Source of the DNA: DAONLM01 sp035406685
Lineage (GTDB): Bacteria > Spirochaetota > GWE2-31-10 > MWDO01
Length of the DNA stretch: 8,635 nt
Direction: 5' to 3'
Assembly: GCA_035406685.1 (NCBI GenBank)
Contig: DAONLM010000127.1
Span: forward strand, 1 to 8,635
In this document: positions 1 to 6,031 of the stretch, in pieces
Layout of the letters: each line of letters begins with the position of its first letter
Position numbering within the stretch: the stretch's first letter is position 1
The notes under the pieces: model-generated
Database searches by the model: none
The model's input: the letters and a program-made list of their open reading frames with translations, nothing else
Told to the model about the DNA's origin: nothing
Position numbers and translations under genes: made by a program

Positions 1-129
1 CATTCCGCATAAAATTGGTAAACTTTCAAATTCCATGACAAACTTGGGTTAATATCATACTAAAAAAATCCTCTAAAGTTAGTCAGCATCGATTATACAA
101 AAATTAGTTTCACATCATGATAAAATTAA

Positions 130-168
130 GTCTGTCCCTCTTTTAAATTAAATTATAGGTCTGTCCCT
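130..168 (+). repeat. Direct repeat GTCTGTCCCT x2 (REP-like)
   Basis: The 10-mer GTCTGTCCCT occurs at 130-139 and 159-168 in the same orientation, 29 bases apart, each flanked by AT-rich sequence. Read on the other strand each copy begins AGGGACAGAC. From memory, GGGACAGACC-like motifs occur in dispersed REP-type repeats associated with Y1 (IS200-like/RAYT) transposases in several phyla. No transposase is visible here, so that link is only inference. The rest of 1-312 shows no gene I can support; it is AT-rich and ends in the promoter and ribosome binding site of the lipoprotein gene. Confidence 0.5.
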
Positions 169-244
169 TACTTTAATTTTTGCCGAAAGAAAAAAAGTAA
201 TTTTTTTCTATTTTTTTTAAAAATATAAAAAAAATAAATTTTTC

Positions 245-273
245 TTGATTTTATAATATTTTTATTTTATATT
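245..273 (+). promoter_or_regulatory. Probable sigma70 promoter of the M23-like lipoprotein gene
   Basis: TTGATT (245-250), a 17-base spacer and TATATT (268-273) fit a vegetative promoter. Transcription would start near 280, about 30 bases before the ATG at 313. The surroundings are almost pure A/T, so chance matches are likely and confidence is moderate. Confidence 0.45.
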
Positions 274-312
274 TATATTAAAATATATTTAAATTTTTTA
301 GGAGGAAAAAGT

Positions 313-1365
313 ATGTCAAAAATTAAAACTTTATTTTTAATTATTTTTAGTATCCTATTTTTGTTTTCCTGTGCTAATGCCGGTTTAACAACTATCTATG
401 AGGATGTATCAGAAAATGATGTTGCAATCCAGCAAGATAAATCAGAGGCTCCCTCATGGCCTGTTGTTAAAAAAGGGGATAACTCCCTCAATACAAAGGC
501 AATTCAATACTTTCTTAGTTATCGAGGATATTCTGTAACAATTGATGGCATTTTTGGTACTGGAACAGAGAATGCTGTGAAATCATTTCAGAGTGCAAAT
601 GGCTTGACAGTGGATGGAATTGTTGGTCAGGCTACATGGACAAAACTTGTTGTTCAAGTTCAATACGGTAGTAATAATATAGCCGTAAAATGTTTACAGG
701 ATTTGTTAAAAAATAAGTTTGGTTATGCATTAACTATTGATGGAATTTATGGAAATGGTACAAAGAGTGCTGTTCTTGATTTTAAAAATAAAAGAGGCCT
801 TACTGGTGCTGATGTAGTTGGGGTGACAACATGGCAATATATTATTGGAGAAGTTACTGACTTCTGGACAGCAAGAATGAGTAGCTGGGTATTCCCAGTA
901 AAAGGTAGTGGGGTTCTTGATATTTATGGTGGAGCAAGATATTTTGGTGCATCAAGAGATGGTGGGGCAAGAGCACATGCAGGTGTTGATCTTGTGCCAA
1001 CAAATGGACCAGGAACACAGGTTGTAGCAATGACAAGTGGAACTGTATTAAATTATTATCTCTTTTATGCCGGGACATATGCTCTGGAAGTTAAAAATGA
1101 TGATGGTACAATAGCAAGATATTGTGAGATATCGTCTTCATTAAGAGCAGGAGCAAGAGTTTCAAAAGGTCAGGTAATAGGAACAATAATCAGAAATACT
1201 TCTGGTGGTTCGTATATGTTACATCTTGAGATGTATATGGGAACATCAAGTGGAGCTTTAACAAATAGATATAATACTACTTATTATTATGTTCCTTATA
1301 AAAATTATGAAAGAAGATCAGACTTGCTTGATCCAATGGGTGTTATAAAATTACCTAGATTATAA
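313..1365 (+). CDS. Lipoprotein with two peptidoglycan-binding domains and a divergent M23 domain
   Basis: This is a predicted envelope protein that binds peptidoglycan. The start is fixed by AGGAGG at 300-305, seven bases before the ATG. Residues 1-19 form a signal peptide ending in LFSC with Cys20 as the likely lipidation site; Phe at -2 makes the lipobox non-classical. Two PG_binding_1-type repeats follow (about 48-112 and 117-178), each with a VTIDGI/LTIDGI-FG/YG-GT core. Residues 190-318 are M23-like: H222 and D226 (HAGVD) and H304 (MLHLEMY) match the zinc ligands. The two catalytic histidines of LytM-type enzymes are replaced, by C271 (ARYCEI) and M302. I recall a related subfamily with YGEI and MLHFEMY that shares these changes, so this is probably a subfamily trait and not decay. 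It may bind cell wall without cutting it, or act by a changed mechanism. The gene is a single-gene unit with its own promoter and terminator. It ends with an RRSDLLDP motif near residues 334-341. Confidence 0.88.
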   Translation: MSKIKTLFLIIFSILFLFSCANAGLTTIYEDVSENDVAIQQDKSEAPSWPVVKKGDNSLNTKAIQYFLSYRGYSVTIDGIFGTGTENAVKSFQSANGLTVDGIVGQATWTKLVVQVQYGSNNIAVKCLQDLLKNKFGYALTIDGIYGNGTKSAVLDFKNKRGLTGADVVGVTTWQYIIGEVTDFWTARMSSWVFPVKGSGVLDIYGGARYFGASRDGGARAHAGVDLVPTNGPGTQVVAMTSGTVLNYYLFYAGTYALEVKNDDGTIARYCEISSSLRAGARVSKGQVIGTIIRNTSGGSYMLHLEMYMGTSSGALTNRYNTTYYYVPYKNYERRSDLLDPMGVIKLPRL

Positions 1366-1377
1366 TATTTTACAAAA

Positions 1378-1422
1378 ATGGGATGGCTTTAATATATTTA
1401 AAGCCATCCCATGAATTTTTTT
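1378..1422 (+). terminator. Rho-independent terminator
   Basis: A perfect 15-bp stem (1378-1392 with 1398-1412, core GGGATGGCTTT) closes a 5-base loop and is followed within four bases by seven T residues (1416-1422). It lies 12 bases after the lipoprotein stop codon and is the clearest terminator in the window. Confidence 0.93.
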
Positions 1423-1459
1423 AAATATTTAAAAAATAGACAAATTCAAAAAAAATCAG

Positions 1460-1488
1460 TTGACACTATTTAAATTAAATGTTATTAT
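1460..1488 (+). promoter_or_regulatory. Consensus sigma70 promoter of the tatD-GNAT-tgt operon
   Basis: A perfect -35 TTGACA (1460-1465), a 17-base spacer and TATTAT (1483-1488) lie just after the upstream terminator. The predicted start near 1495 leaves a leader of about 85 bases before the ATG at 1579. I see no convincing leader structure. Confidence 0.8.
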
Positions 1489-1578
1489 TTTTATAGTGAG
1501 GGCTTCTTTTTATTTAAGTTAGTATTAATTTTTTATCCTTAATATTAAAAAATCTAATAGATATAGGTGGTTTCGAGT

Positions 1579-2352
1579 ATGAAGTTAGTAGATACACATT
1601 GTCATATAGCATTATTATATGAGGATCCAATTGAACAGATTAGAGTAATAGATGATGCAAAAAGAGCTGGTGTAGAGATAATAATTAATGTTACGACTAA
1701 TTTGCCAGACTTTTTTTCAAGTTATAAGAACATAAAAAATATTCCAAATATATATCATACTATTGGATTATCTCCTGCTGAGGTAAATAATCCAGGAAAA
1801 GATTGGGAATTAAAATTAAAAGAGGGATTAACATATCCTAATGTAGTTGCAATTGGTGAGATAGGTCTTGATTATTATCATAAATATGGTGATAGAAATG
1901 CTCAGATAGAATTTTTTTTAGCTCAACTTGAAATTGCTATTTACAATAACCTTCCTGTTGTTATTCATAATAGAGACTCTGGGAAAGATATGAAAGATAT
2001 ATTAAAGTCAAAAAAACCACCTGCAGGCGGAGTAATGCACTGTTTCAGTGAAGATATTCAATTTGCCAAAGAGATGATTGATTTAGGTTTTTATATCTCT
2101 TTTGCTGGTAATCTTACATATAGAAATGCCAAAAATCTTCACGAGGTAGCAAAAAATGTACCTATAGATTCTCTTTTAATAGAGACAGACAGCCCTTTTT
2201 TAACACCTCATTCTTATAGAGGCAAAAGAAACCAACCCGCATATCTTGTTGATACTTTTAAATTTTTAGCAGAATTAAGAGAGATGAAAGAAGAAGATCT
2301 TGAACAAAAGTTATATAATAACAGTTTAAGGGCTTTTAAAATAAAGGTATAA
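1579..2352 (+). CDS. tatD: TatD family metal-dependent hydrolase (DNase)
   Basis: TatD-family proteins are cytoplasmic TIM-barrel hydrolases of the amidohydrolase superfamily. Characterised members are metal-dependent DNases, some also implicated in RNA quality control or D-aminoacyl-tRNA processing. The protein has 257 residues, the usual length. The metal ligands are all visible: H7 and H9 in DTHCHI, E94 in GEIGLDYY, H130 in VVIHNRDSGKD, H154 in GVMHCFSED and D204 in IETDSPFLTP. I chose the ATG at 1579 and not an in-frame GTG at 1567, because AGGTGG (1565-1570) then sits eight bases upstream as ribosome binding site and the protein starts MKLVDTH as the family does. It is the first gene of an operon and is followed after one base by the GNAT gene. 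The exact substrate cannot be told from sequence. Confidence 0.95.
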   Translation: MKLVDTHCHIALLYEDPIEQIRVIDDAKRAGVEIIINVTTNLPDFFSSYKNIKNIPNIYHTIGLSPAEVNNPGKDWELKLKEGLTYPNVVAIGEIGLDYYHKYGDRNAQIEFFLAQLEIAIYNNLPVVIHNRDSGKDMKDILKSKKPPAGGVMHCFSEDIQFAKEMIDLGFYISFAGNLTYRNAKNLHEVAKNVPIDSLLIETDSPFLTPHSYRGKRNQPAYLVDTFKFLAELREMKEEDLEQKLYNNSLRAFKIKV

Positions 2353-2353
2353 T

Positions 2354-2809
2354 ATGTTGATTAGAGAAGCAAATGTTGATGATGTGGATGCGATTCTTAA
2401 TCTTGTAAATGGTTATGCGGCACAAGGATTAATGCTATCTAAAACACCTTACAAAATATATTCAACTATTCAACACTTTTTTGTAGTTGAGATAGACTCA
2501 AAAGTAGTTGGTTGTGCCTCTTTAAATGTTTTATGGAAAGACATTGCTGAGATCTGTTCTCTGGCAGTTGATAACAATTATAAGGGTATGGGTATTGGTA
2601 GCATGCTTGTAAAAAAATGTATTGAAAAGGCTAAAAAGTTAAAGGTAGAAAGGGTAATTGCTTTAACATATCAGGATAAGTTTTTTGAAAAAATGGGATT
2701 TGTTCTATCTAATAAAGATAAATTTCCAAGAAAACTATGGCGAGAATGCCTTGAATGTCCTAAACTTGAAGTATGTGATGAAAAGGCTTATGTTTATGAG
2801 TTAATATGA
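2354..2809 (+). CDS. GNAT acetyltransferase, short ArgA-like type
   Basis: This 151-residue protein is a single GNAT domain that transfers an acetyl group from acetyl-CoA. The acetyl-CoA loop is KGMGIG (77-82), with Lys in place of the usual Arg/Gln. VVGCASLNVLWKDIAEICSL (51-70) and the segment FFEKMGF (110-116) closely resemble the short stand-alone N-acetylglutamate synthases, of which mycobacterial ArgA is the characterised example; that enzyme makes N-acetylglutamate in arginine synthesis. No other arginine gene is in the window, so substrate assignment is inference and I give no symbol. A cysteine set (C132, C135, C141, in CLECP-KLEVCDE) near the C-terminus is notable. The start is one base after the tatD stop, with AAAGG at 2343-2347 inside tatD as ribosome binding site, which implies coupled translation. 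Confidence 0.87.
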   Translation: MLIREANVDDVDAILNLVNGYAAQGLMLSKTPYKIYSTIQHFFVVEIDSKVVGCASLNVLWKDIAEICSLAVDNNYKGMGIGSMLVKKCIEKAKKLKVERVIALTYQDKFFEKMGFVLSNKDKFPRKLWRECLECPKLEVCDEKAYVYELI

Positions 2810-2834
2810 ATCCTATCATTTTCTTGAGTAAAAA

Positions 2835-3956
2835 ATGTTTGAAATATTAGCAAAAGATGGTTCATCAAAAGCACGAGCAGGTATATTAAAATTATTTCAT
2901 ACCAATGTAAAGACTCCAGTTTTTATGCCAGTTGGAACAAATGGAGTTGTTAAGACTTTTTTCCCAGAAGAATTGATAAAAATGGATATTGAAATAATAT
3001 TATCAAATGCCTATCATCTCTATTTAAGACCCGGCATGGATGTTATAAATAATGCTGGTGGTTTACACAAGTTTTCAAAATGGAGTAATGCTATTCTAAC
3101 AGATTCTGGTGGCTTTCAATTATTTTCTCTCAATGAACTTACAAAGATTAGAGAGAATGGAATAGAATTTAGATCTCATATTGATGGAAGTAAACATTTT
3201 CTTTCCCCAGAAGATGTAATTAATATTCAAAAAATAATAGGCTCTGATATTATGATGGTTCTTGATCATTGTACAAAGGCTGGAGTTGAATATAAAGAGG
3301 CTTTAGATGCTTTAAAAAGGACGACTAAATGGGCAAAAATTTCCTATGAATATTATAAAAAAGAGATAGATAGTAACAGGCAAAAGATATTTGGCATTGT
3401 TCAAGGTAATTTTTTTAAAGAATTAAGAAAAATAAGCGTGGAAGAGATATGTCAGATAGATTTTGATGGCTATGCGATTGGCGGGCTTTCTGTTGGTGAA
3501 AAAAAAGAGACATTTTTAGAAATTCTTTCTTTTACTTCTGAGTTAATGCCAGAGAATAAGCCTAGATATCTTATGGGCGTTGGGACTCCTATTGATCTTT
3601 TTATTGGCGTTGAGAATGGTATAGATATGTTTGATTGTGTCTTTCCTACTCGTGTGGCAAGAAATGCCCTTGCTCTAACTCATACTGGTAGATTAAATAT
3701 AAGAAATGAAAAATATAAATTTGATAATCAGCCACTCGATAGTGAGTGTGATTGTTATGTTTGTAAGAATTTTCCAAGATCTTATATAAGGCATCTTTTT
3801 AAGGCAGAAGAGATAACTGCTCCAAGAATGCTTAGTTTTCATAATGTATATTTTATGAAAAAGATAATGAATAATATAAGAGAATCAATAATTAATAATA
3901 ATTTTATTCAATATAAAAAAGAATTTATTTCAAAATTTAATAGTAAAGAATGCTAA
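2835..3956 (+). CDS. tgt: tRNA-guanine transglycosylase (queuosine pathway)
   Basis: Tgt exchanges guanine-34 of GUN-anticodon tRNAs (Tyr, His, Asn, Asp) for preQ1, or in some bacteria for queuine. The 373-residue length is typical. Against the Zymomonas enzyme, D90 (TDSGGFQ) is the general acid/base, D267 (FDCVFPTR) the nucleophile, D144 and Q190 contact the base, and C305, C307, C310 and H336 bind zinc. G217-L-S-V-G-E222 keeps the Val typical of bacterial enzymes. Less usual points are DHC at 144-146 where DEC is common and GIVQGN (187-192) where GIVQGG is usual. The ribosome binding site is weak (only TTGAG at 2824-2828), and the 25-base gap from the GNAT gene suggests dependence on upstream translation. 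No preQ1 synthesis genes (queC, queD, queE, queF) are in the window. Confidence 0.97.
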   Translation: MFEILAKDGSSKARAGILKLFHTNVKTPVFMPVGTNGVVKTFFPEELIKMDIEIILSNAYHLYLRPGMDVINNAGGLHKFSKWSNAILTDSGGFQLFSLNELTKIRENGIEFRSHIDGSKHFLSPEDVINIQKIIGSDIMMVLDHCTKAGVEYKEALDALKRTTKWAKISYEYYKKEIDSNRQKIFGIVQGNFFKELRKISVEEICQIDFDGYAIGGLSVGEKKETFLEILSFTSELMPENKPRYLMGVGTPIDLFIGVENGIDMFDCVFPTRVARNALALTHTGRLNIRNEKYKFDNQPLDSECDCYVCKNFPRSYIRHLFKAEEITAPRMLSFHNVYFMKKIMNNIRESIINNNFIQYKKEFISKFNSKEC

Positions 3957-3979
3957 TAAATTGAAAAGAAAAGTTATAT

Positions 3980-4010
3980 AGATATCCACTTTATTAAGAG
4001 AGATATACCT
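3980..4010 (+). repeat. Two degenerate GATATC units downstream of tgt
   Basis: AGATATCCAC (3980-3989) and AGATATACCT (4001-4010) lie 21 bases apart and resemble the AGATATCCCC unit of the array at 4133-4189. They lie in the convergent gap 3957-4306, which otherwise holds only AT-rich sequence, a possible terminator, the main array and a 14-bp palindrome at 4281-4294 (TAAGAAATTTCTTA). Confidence 0.4.
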
Positions 4011-4049
4011 TTAAAATTATTATTATATAAAAATAATAGTTATTTTATT

Positions 4050-4082
4050 AACTATAGCTACGACATATGTCCATAGTTTTTT
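4050..4082 (+). terminator. Possible terminator of the tgt operon
   Basis: AACTAT (4050-4055) can pair with ATAGTT (4073-4078), enclosing the 10-bp palindrome GACATATGTC (4062-4071), and T residues run to 4082. The stem is AT-rich and imperfect and lies about 95 bases after the tgt stop. The same palindrome type, TACGACA plus TGTC, recurs at 8267-8278 next to the second repeat array, so this may be part of the repeat element instead. Confidence 0.35.
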
Positions 4083-4130
4083 ATAAAATAAATAATAGTT
4101 ATATTATAGAAATACCGCAACTTGATTCAA

Positions 4131-4189
4131 GTAAATATTCCCTGTATAAAAAGAAAGATATCCCCTTTAAATTGCCACAGATATCCCCC
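4131..4189 (+). repeat. GATATC array 1 (three units, 23-base period)
   Basis: Units start at 4133 (AAATATTCCC), 4156 (AGATATCCCC) and 4179 (AGATATCCCC), exactly 23 bases apart. Positions 4131-4170 align with 8353-8391 at 33 of 39 aligned positions with one one-base gap, sharing CCCTGTATAAAA and GATATCCCCTTT. The repeated core GATATC is itself palindromic. The period is about two helical turns, as expected for protein-binding iterons, but no binder is known. The array lies between the convergent tgt and methyltransferase genes, so a promoter role is unlikely for this copy. Confidence 0.7.
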
Positions 4190-4306
4190 TTGTGTATGAA
4201 TATTATTATAAAATAGTCGTTATTTCATCTATATAGATTATTTTGTTTAAATCTATTTCAAAAAAGAAAAATAGAGAATATAAGAAATTTCTTAAATATA
4301 AAAATT

Positions 4307-4993
4307 TTATCTTTTTTTAAAGAATGGGAAAAAACCGCCAACATTACTCTTATAACTTAAAAATTCCTTCTGAAAATAGTGTTCTAAAAGTTCATCTTCC
4401 ATTTTAGCCTTTTTAATGGTTACTGGCAGAATAACAACAATCGCCCATAAAAATAATACCCATGATTGTAAAGCAAGGCTTGCTGCAAAAGGAAGCATAA
4501 ATTCTGAAAGATAAATAGGATGCCTTATAACCCCATAAATATCTTTTGTGATTAATTTATGCTCCTCTTTTATATCGATATTGGTGGAAAAATGCTCACC
4601 CAGTGCTACAAAACTCAGATTTTGAACTATACAAAAAAATAGATAGCTGATAGCCCCAATACAGCCAATTATTATTATAGGAATTTTAAATCTTTCAATA
4701 TCAGCATTATCAAGGATAACATATCCCCAAAATTTTAATTGAATCAATCCGGTATCATAAACTTGCAATAAAGAGCCAATTCTAAAAAGAGAAAGCCCTA
4801 TCAAAACAGAAGAAAGATAAGTGAAATAAGGGAAGATTTTTTGCCATAGACTATTATAATATTTTATAGTTTCTTTATTATCATTAATAAATCTATTCTT
4901 TTTTATCTTTTTAAAATTGTTTACTATGAGAATAAATGTTCCTAATATTATAAATCCTCTAAAGAAAAAATCAAACACCCTTATTATTGTCAC
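4307..4993 (-). CDS. ICMT-like (isoprenylcysteine methyltransferase family) membrane protein
   Basis: This is a predicted integral membrane methyltransferase of 228 residues with about five hydrophobic segments (roughly 8-26, 54-76, 104-130, 160-175 and 176-195). The C-terminal half carries the family signature: G132-E-H-F, then RHPIY (157-161), then an acidic ED-E stretch (199-201), HYFQKEFLSYKS (205-216) and a final FFPFF. In characterised members of this fold the RHPxY and downstream Glu regions bind S-adenosylmethionine. Bacterial members have mostly unknown substrates, since protein prenylation is not general in bacteria, so I assign only the family. The start is GTG at 4993, supported by AGGA (5004-5001) seven bases upstream. 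Only nine bases separate it from the thioredoxin-like gene, so the two are co-transcribed. I see no good terminator after it. Confidence 0.82.
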   Translation of the reverse strand: MTIIRVFDFFFRGFIILGTFILIVNNFKKIKKNRFINDNKETIKYYNSLWQKIFPYFTYLSSVLIGLSLFRIGSLLQVYDTGLIQLKFWGYVILDNADIERFKIPIIIIGCIGAISYLFFCIVQNLSFVALGEHFSTNIDIKEEHKLITKDIYGVIRHPIYLSEFMLPFAASLALQSWVLFLWAIVVILPVTIKKAKMEDELLEHYFQKEFLSYKSNVGGFFPFFKKR

Positions 4994-5002
4994 AAAAAAA
5001 TC

Positions 5003-5845
5003 CTATTGATTACTATTATATTTATCAATTAAATCTTTATAAAGTTCTTTCCAGTTGTCTGGCGTTTCTTTATCTGCAATATTCTTATTTAAAATACCGA
5101 TTCCCTCTTTTTCATTGCGATTCAATAAACAGGAGACTGCATAATAATAAATAGCCGTATATTTAATATCTGTATCATTATGATTTATTAGTTTAGCAAA
5201 TATCTCTTTTGCCTTTGCATAATCCCCATTATCCCCATAAGATGTCCCCACCATAATATATACATTTGCAGTATCCTTATCTTCTATATTAAGTAAACCA
5301 TTATTTTCTAATTTAAAAAACATCTCAAGTGCCTTTTCTTCTCTTTGTGCTTTAAAAAGCATGTTTATTAACTTAACAGTATTATCATAATTACCCTTTG
5401 AATATTCTTCACTATATTTTGCGATATTTTCTTTTATATTATACACATCTTTCATCTTTTCAAGAAAAGCAGGTGCCTCCAAAAATCCATTTATAGAAGA
5501 GATAAGAGTACCATCTCCCTCGATAAAAAGAATGGTCGGATAACCAGAAATATTATATGGCTGAATAAATTCGTATGCTTTTGTGTCTTTTTCAGGGTTT
5601 ATCTTTAAACATACAAATTTTTTTGATTCCTTAATAATATCTTTATCAATGTATGTTTCGGCATCGAGTTTTTTACACCAAGAACACCAATCAGTCCATA
5701 TGTCCACCATTACAATTTTTTTATTATTTTTCGCAATATTCATTGCTTTATCTAGATTATCATACCAGAGAATAGCTTTTGAATTCTTACATGAGTAAGA
5801 AAATAATAAAAATAAAACAAAAATAAATAAATAAATCTTTTTCAT
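5003..5845 (-). CDS. Thioredoxin-fold lipoprotein with helical (TPR-like) C-terminal region
   Basis: This is a predicted periplasm-facing thiol-disulfide protein of 280 residues. Residues 1-18 form a signal peptide and Cys19 in SYSC is the probable lipidation site; Ser at -3 and Tyr at -2 make the lipobox relaxed. Residues 27-135 form a thioredoxin fold of the Thioredoxin_7/DsbD-C-terminal kind, with active site W53-C54-S-W-C57 and the cis-proline loop GYPT (101-104). Residues 145-275 are helical, with repeated motifs such as NGDYAKAKEIFAKL (206-219) that look like TPR or similar solenoid repeats. AAAGGA (5857-5852) lies six bases before the ATG. It is the first gene of a two-gene operon with the methyltransferase. 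Whether it reduces, oxidises or shuttles disulfides cannot be said; no DsbD-like electron donor is in the window. Confidence 0.88.
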   Translation of the reverse strand: MKKIYLFIFVLFLLFSYSCKNSKAILWYDNLDKAMNIAKNNKKIVMVDIWTDWCSWCKKLDAETYIDKDIIKESKKFVCLKINPEKDTKAYEFIQPYNISGYPTILFIEGDGTLISSINGFLEAPAFLEKMKDVYNIKENIAKYSEEYSKGNYDNTVKLINMLFKAQREEKALEMFFKLENNGLLNIEDKDTANVYIMVGTSYGDNGDYAKAKEIFAKLINHNDTDIKYTAIYYYAVSCLLNRNEKEGIGILNKNIADKETPDNWKELYKDLIDKYNSNQ

Positions 5846-5872
5846 AAAAAATCCTTTATTAAAAATTTATTT

Positions 5873-5901
5873 CTTATACTTAAAAATTTTAATTCTGTCA
5901 A
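5873..5901 (-). promoter_or_regulatory. Consensus promoter of the thioredoxin/methyltransferase operon
   Basis: On the minus strand TTGACA (5901-5896), a 17-base spacer and TATAAG (5878-5873) form a near-perfect sigma70 promoter. Transcription would start near 5866, leaving a leader of about 20 bases. Confidence 0.8.
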
Positions 5902-5904
5902 AAG

Positions 5905-5926
5905 AAATATTTTTATAAAAATATTT
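5905..5926. promoter_or_regulatory. 22-bp perfect AT palindrome abutting the promoter
   Basis: The two halves 5905-5915 and 5916-5926 are exact reverse complements (AAATATTTTTA and its mirror). The palindrome ends three bases upstream of the -35 box of the minus-strand promoter. It could be an operator, an UP-element or the remains of a weak terminator for the upstream gene at 6032-6538. Being pure A/T in an AT-rich genome, it is less improbable than its length suggests. Confidence 0.4.
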
Positions 5927-6031
5927 TTGGGTGTTATTTTATTTTTAGTTAGATGAAAAGATAGAATTAGCCTAAGGGTAAGTTTTGAGTAATAAAGACA
6001 GAATGGTCAAATTTTAAACATATTACTAATT

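Noticed and set aside
1..36. Short minus-strand frame starting ATG at 36 and leaving the window (MEFESLPILCGM)
   Set aside because: Only 12 codons are visible, no ribosome binding site precedes it, and other frames are equally open; not supportable as a gene.
854..1078. Minus-strand open frame of 74 codons inside the lipoprotein gene
   Set aside because: It lies wholly within the M23-like coding region on the other strand, with His/Leu-rich composition typical of antisense shadows and no ribosome binding site.
1567..1578. GTG start four codons upstream for tatD
   Set aside because: This GTG overlaps the AGGTGG ribosome binding site; ATG at 1579 has proper spacing and the family-typical N-terminus.
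4131..4189. Degenerate CRISPR array
   Set aside because: Repeats are only about 10 bases, spacing is 21-23 bases, and the spacers in the two clusters are homologous to each other; no cas gene is present.
4233..4256. ATAGATT/AATCTAT hairpin as terminator of the methyltransferase gene
   Set aside because: The stem is 7 bp of mostly A/T with a 10-base loop and no T run follows on the minus strand.
5583..5798. Plus-strand open frame of 71 codons within the thioredoxin-like gene
   Set aside because: It is antisense to the conserved thioredoxin domain including the WCSWC site, which is the real coding frame.
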